Shown here piece by piece: positions 62,128 through 64,000 of a stretch of DNA of 64,000 nt; the stretch's first letter is position 1; each line of letters opens with the position of its first letter. Source of the stretch: Phycisphaerae bacterium (GTDB lineage: Bacteria; Planctomycetota; Phycisphaerae; Tepidisphaerales; Tepidisphaeraceae); NCBI GenBank assembly GCA_026004655.1, contig BPJO01000003.1:1-64000 (forward strand), given 5' to 3'. The translations under genes and the position numbers were made by a program. Below the pieces are notes generated by a model. It was not told the DNA's origin. It saw only the letters and a program-made list of their open reading frames with translations, and ran no database searches.

Positions 62128-62549
62128 ATTCAGAATCCCAGCCATAAGCCATCCTGTTCTCAAATGAACACGGTTCTGTCTCGGTCCCAACAGTCAGTAT
62201 AGGAACGCGTCCTGCCGTGTCGATCCACTTATCGTTCCTGAATACATCGGTTCGTCACTTCAGAACATTTGCGACAGACATTTCCTAGCGACATTTTGAC
62301 AAAGGTTTACGCGTTAGACTCCGTTTGACGATTCCCGAAAAAATGTCCAGAAACGCCTGTCAGGTTGACAGTCGGCGGGGCGAAAATGACATGTTTGACA
62401 GAACCTGTTCAGACCAAACTCCTTCACCGATATTGTTATAAACAATTATTTTATAATGACTTGTGTTGATTCGTGTCCACTCGCTTTTCTTGGCACGTCC
62501 CTTGTTTGCAGAGGTGTGAAAGGTGCGGATGGTCCGCGCCACAGCGAAC
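62128..62549. other. 422-bp divergent intergenic region upstream of glgP and the receiver gene
   Basis: No convincing frame. An A/T-rich patch at about 62418-62457 holds a short palindrome (TTGTT-ATA-AACAA) and TATAAT, a plausible promoter for the receiver gene. GTTGACAG at about 62364-62371 and TTTGACAG at about 62394-62401 are possible -35-like elements. No regulator site can be named. Confidence 0.45.
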
Positions 62550-62951
62550 ATGCAGTCGAACCGGCTTACAGTACTGCTTGCCAACGAACAGGAGGATTGG
62601 CACCGAACCGTCCGAGGATTGCTTGAGCCTCAGGGCGTTCGAGCAGTTTCTGTTCGTACCGGGCGTGAAGTGCTGGACGTGTTGGACCACAACGACGTTC
62701 ACGTGGTGGTTCTGGATACCCAGATGCCTCAGCTCGGTGGGATGCAGGTGATCAAGATGCTTCAACAGCGAGGCAAAACACTGCCTGCAATCTTGCTGAC
62801 GGATCATCTGACGAACCAGCTGATGCACGAAGCGTTGTCGCTGAACGTGTTTAGTGTGTTAAGCAAACCGGTGGATTACGGTGCGTTATTGGATTCACTG
62901 GCCCGGGTCGTCAAGAGGCATTATGAAGGCCGGTGGCCCGGTGATTCTTAA
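62550..62951 (+). CDS. Stand-alone response regulator receiver protein
   Basis: From MQSNRLTVLLANEQEDWHRT the product has 133 residues and is a single CheY-like receiver without an output domain. The acidic pocket is NEQED, the phospho-acceptor Asp lies in VVVLDTQMP, the conserved Thr is in AILLTDHL and the Lys in VLSKPVDYG. A GTG at 62523 would add nine residues. No kinase is adjacent. It is 120 bp upstream of groES and in the same direction, with no terminator found between them, so co-transcription is possible. Confidence 0.85.
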   Translation: MQSNRLTVLLANEQEDWHRTVRGLLEPQGVRAVSVRTGREVLDVLDHNDVHVVVLDTQMPQLGGMQVIKMLQQRGKTLPAILLTDHLTNQLMHEALSLNVFSVLSKPVDYGALLDSLARVVKRHYEGRWPGDS

Positions 62952-63071
62952 CTCTCAAAATATTCTGTGCCGACGACGGGGTGGTCCAAGGTCAGCCCCC
63001 GTCCCGGGCTTAGTGAGTTTGGAAAGACTGACCTGAAAGTAACAAAGGTATTCACTTAAGGAGAACCAGAT

Positions 63072-64000
<929 letters not shown>

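Noticed and set aside
62952..63071. Searched for a CIRCE operator upstream of groES.
   Set aside because: No TTAGCACTC / GAGTGCTAA inverted repeat is present; the GGTCAG/CTGACC pair is not CIRCE.

Overview
The window looks like chromosome of a planctomycete, most likely class Phycisphaerae. This is an inference from gene content, not a database match. The pointers are PEP-CTERM proteins beside type II pseudopilin-like genes, a protein with TPR repeats followed by two RNA polymerase alpha-CTD-like domains, an archaeal/eukaryal-type prolyl-tRNA synthetase, a DUF4091-type lipoprotein, lpxK and murA (Gram-negative envelope with peptidoglycan), and many genes without a clear Shine-Dalgarno sequence. 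There is no rRNA operon, prophage, insertion sequence or CRISPR array. Gene density is high and most genes are housekeeping.

Layout. 1-2.6 kb (minus): prfB, an outer-membrane protein, an Rrf2-like regulator and a cut-off glutamine amidotransferase. 2.7-5.7 kb (plus): cinA, then a decayed PEP-CTERM amidase. 5.8-7.8 kb (minus): a YhaM-like exoribonuclease and a VOC protein with a duplicated C-terminal domain. 8-12.2 kb (plus): rpsA, ettA, queE. 12.4-17.8 kb: ilvC, rnc, an NtrC-family regulator and argS. 17.9-23.8 kb (plus): a C-terminal processing protease, a glycosyltransferase, rpe and a Gfo/Idh/MocA oxidoreductase. 23.8-29.1 kb (minus): a class I amidotransferase, typA, a SAP-like/coiled-coil/methyltransferase protein, a membrane protein and a YggS protein. 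29.2-33.3 kb (plus): aspS, pyk and a lipoprotein. 33.3-41.2 kb (minus): a five-gene SCO1 / PEP-CTERM / pseudopilin / DUF2946-like cluster, a large DUF4091 lipoprotein and lpxK. 41.3-49.3 kb (mostly plus): tRNA-Cys, the TPR-alphaCTD protein, proS, a cupredoxin (minus), an HD hydrolase, msrA (minus) and rplK-rplA-rplJ-rplL. 49.4-64 kb: htpX, murA, a HEAT-repeat/membrane-protein pair, a sugar isomerase-like protein, a TPR glycosyltransferase-like membrane protein, a tandem Lrp/AhbA-AhbB-like protein, a zinc-ribbon protein, glgP, a lone receiver protein and groES-groEL (cut by the window end).

Two things stand out. First, six otherwise well-conserved genes (prfB, cinA, typA, the SAP-like/methyltransferase gene, aspS, glgP) carry ten single-base excesses, nearly all in homopolymer runs, and every one is corrected by removing one base. 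This is most simply a sequencing artefact, but it affects how every gene here should be read. prfB additionally has the genuine CTT-TGA-C programmed frameshift. Second, the 33.3-36.8 kb cluster encodes two His-rich PEP-CTERM proteins whose predicted mature N-terminus is histidine, next to an SCO1-like thioredoxin-fold protein and a DUF2946-like Cys protein. This suggests an uncharacterised surface-anchored metal (copper or zinc) handling system.
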